Source: JAWWPY01 sp964412845 (GTDB lineage: Bacteria > Actinomycetota > Actinomycetes > Streptosporangiales > Streptosporangiaceae). Taken from it: 12,960 bases of DNA. A model generated the notes under the pieces. The model saw only the letters and a program-made list of their open reading frames with translations. It was not told the DNA's origin and searched no databases. Shown here piece after piece: positions 11,825 to 12,960 of the stretch (its first letter is position 1; each line of letters begins with the position of its first letter). Made by a program: the position numbers and the translations under genes. The stretch spans positions 1 through 12,960 of the forward strand of contig CAYPQM010000175.1 in assembly GCA_964412845.1 (NCBI GenBank). Reading direction: 5' to 3'.

Positions 11825-12019
11825 CGGCGCCTCCCCGGCGGCTGACATTCCGCGCATTTCCCGCATCATGGCGTTCCGCCGGTAACCCCGCTGAAGCCGC
11901 CCTGATCCCGGGTATGCTCAGCCAACAGCTCATCACGGGATGGCGCACAATCGGGGCAAAACGGGACACTCGTTCGTTTCGGTTGCGCCCGAGGCTGTTC
12001 AGGACAAGAGTCGAGCCCG

Positions 12020-12049
12020 TTGTACCTGCACTTCCGGACCATCTAGCTA
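12020..12049 (+). promoter_or_regulatory. Weak candidate promoter in the 315-nt divergent gap
   Basis: TTGTAC (12020-12025) and TAGCTA (12044-12049) are spaced by 18 nt, upstream of the DivIVA-like gene. The remaining gap (11825-12139) shows no gene I can support: an open frame at 11940-12143 has poor third-position GC. A TATGCT at 11913-11918 is another possible -10. Confidence 0.25.
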
Positions 12050-12139
12050 CGCAACGACCCCGCCCCCACCTCAGGGAGCCCGACCGCGCCCCTGGTGGGC
12101 GGTGGCGGTTGCCTGCCTGACCCACTCTCGGGTGACACC

Positions 12140-12960
12140 ATGACAGAGCACACTGATCTCATCCCTGACCTCGACTCTGAAGACGCGTTCGAAGTACAGA
12201 TGCGTGGCTACAGCCGCCGCCAGGTGAACGAATTCGTCGCCCGCTCCCGCAGCCAGACCCGCGACCTCGAGGAGCGGCTGTCCCGCTCGCTGGACGAGAT
12301 GGAGCGGCTCAAGCTGGAGCTGTCCGCTAGCCGGCAGAAGGCGGAGGACACCAAGCCCGCCTATGAAGAGGTCAGCGAGCGGATGGGCCAGATCCTCAAG
12401 CTGGCCGATGACGAGGCCAAGGCCGGGAAGGCCCGCGCTCTCGACGAGATCGCGAAGCTGCGCGCCGACGCCAAGCAGGAGACGGACCGGTTCAAGGCGG
12501 AGGCTCGCGAGCAGACCGAGCGCATGCTCGCCGCGGCCCAGGAGCAGGCTGAGAACGCCATCGCCAGCGCGCGGGCGGAGGCGGACAAGACGCGCACCAG
12601 TGCGCGCAGCGAAGCCGACCACACCCTCAGCGAGGCACAGAAGAAGTCCGAGAGCGCCGTCGCCGCGGCCAAGGCGCAGGCCAAGCAGATGCTGGATGAG
12701 GCCACGGCCCGGGCGACCGCGATCCACGACGGGGCGGAGCGTCGCCTCAACCTGCTGGTGGCCCGGCACACGGAGACCCTCCGGCGGCTCACCGAGGTGC
12801 GCGACGTGGTCACCAACCTGGTGGCGGGCGAGGCGGCCCGCGGATCCCTGGAGGACGAAGTCGCCAGGTCCGTCGCCAGCGCCATCTCCAACAACTCCGG
12901 CAACTCCGGCAACTCCGGCAACTCCGGCACGGCCGGGTCCACGCCGGCCGCCCGGCCGGC
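12140..12960 (+). CDS. DivIVA-domain coiled-coil protein (runs off right edge)
   Basis: 273 codons are visible and the frame is still open at the window end. The N-terminus has the DivIVA membrane-targeting pattern FEVQMRGYSRRQVNEFVARS (RGY at 22-24), followed by about 200 residues of heptad-rich Ala/Glu/Lys/Arg sequence: a long coiled coil with repeated AxAxAxA-type segments. After GEAARGSLEDEVARSVASAI comes a flexible linker with four NSG repeats. Proteins of this type build polar or cytoskeletal scaffolds in actinobacteria (Scy/FilP/Wag31 class); the exact paralogue is unclear. A weak GGGTG lies before the ATG at 12140. Confidence 0.85.
   Translation, partial: MTEHTDLIPDLDSEDAFEVQMRGYSRRQVNEFVARSRSQTRDLEERLSRSLDEMERLKLELSASRQKAEDTKPAYEEVSERMGQILKLADDEAKAGKARALDEIAKLRADAKQETDRFKAEAREQTERMLAAAQEQAENAIASARAEADKTRTSARSEADHTLSEAQKKSESAVAAAKAQAKQMLDEATARATAIHDGAERRLNLLVARHTETLRRLTEVRDVVTNLVAGEAARGSLEDEVARSVASAISNNSGNSGNSGNSGTAGSTPAARP
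12893..12928 (+). repeat. Tandem 9-bp repeat encoding Asn-Ser-Gly
   Basis: AACTCCGGC occurs four times head to tail without mismatch inside the DivIVA-like gene. The unit is a multiple of three, so copy-number change would keep the frame and only alter linker length. Confidence 0.9.

Noticed and set aside
11940..12143. 67-aa plus-strand ORF ending in an ATGA overlap with the DivIVA-like gene
   Set aside because: Third positions are only about half G/C, there is no ribosome-binding site, and the composition is not protein-like for this genome.

Overview
This is high-GC DNA with the codon bias of an actinobacterium (third positions mostly G or C, GTG starts, many ATGA/GTGA overlaps). Mycothiol synthase, GlnR, a DivIVA-like coiled-coil protein, a DUF1416 (SseC) protein and GTTCACC-type PHO boxes all point to Actinomycetota. 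The style suggests a Streptosporangiales or Streptomyces relative, but this cannot be fixed from the window. The block sseC - sulfurtransferase - thiX - lmeA - glnR - mshD plus a phoU matches, from memory, the Mycobacterium tuberculosis segment Rv0814c-Rv0821c, so most of the window is an old conserved neighbourhood with local insertions.

Left part (1-2530, minus strand): a phosphate block. It holds an uncertain small ORF, a GntR-type regulator, PhoU, and the first 35 codons of a lipoprotein that is almost certainly PstS. Two PHO boxes (direct repeats spaced about 11 nt) are visible. One lies before pstS, as expected. The other lies far upstream of the GntR gene, which makes that regulator a likely new Pho regulon member.

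Middle (2496-7010, minus strand): a long run of coupled genes, lmeA-like DUF2993 > ECF sigma factor > zinc-type anti-sigma factor > membrane-anchored thioredoxin (ThiX) > cysteine leader peptide > DUF4395 membrane protein with CxxC > thiosulfate sulfurtransferase > SseC, ending in a strong stem-loop. The sigma/anti-sigma pair sits inside the conserved block. The 377-nt gap between thiX and the DUF4395 gene holds a promoter with a palindrome, a folded leader RNA, a 53-aa peptide ORF with an LTRRR..VDYCRVATAQC core and downstream hairpins. This looks like a cysteine-responsive attenuator.

Right part (7149-12960): a PadR regulator with a clear operator, an unknown membrane protein and signal peptidase I form a plus-strand operon. 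A MoaD-like protein is divergent from glnR, and glnR overlaps mshD. An unannotated 57-aa gene and a gamma-carbonic-anhydrase-like protein follow on the minus strand. The window ends inside a DivIVA-like coiled-coil gene with an NSG tandem repeat. No tRNA, rRNA, insertion sequence or CRISPR array was seen.
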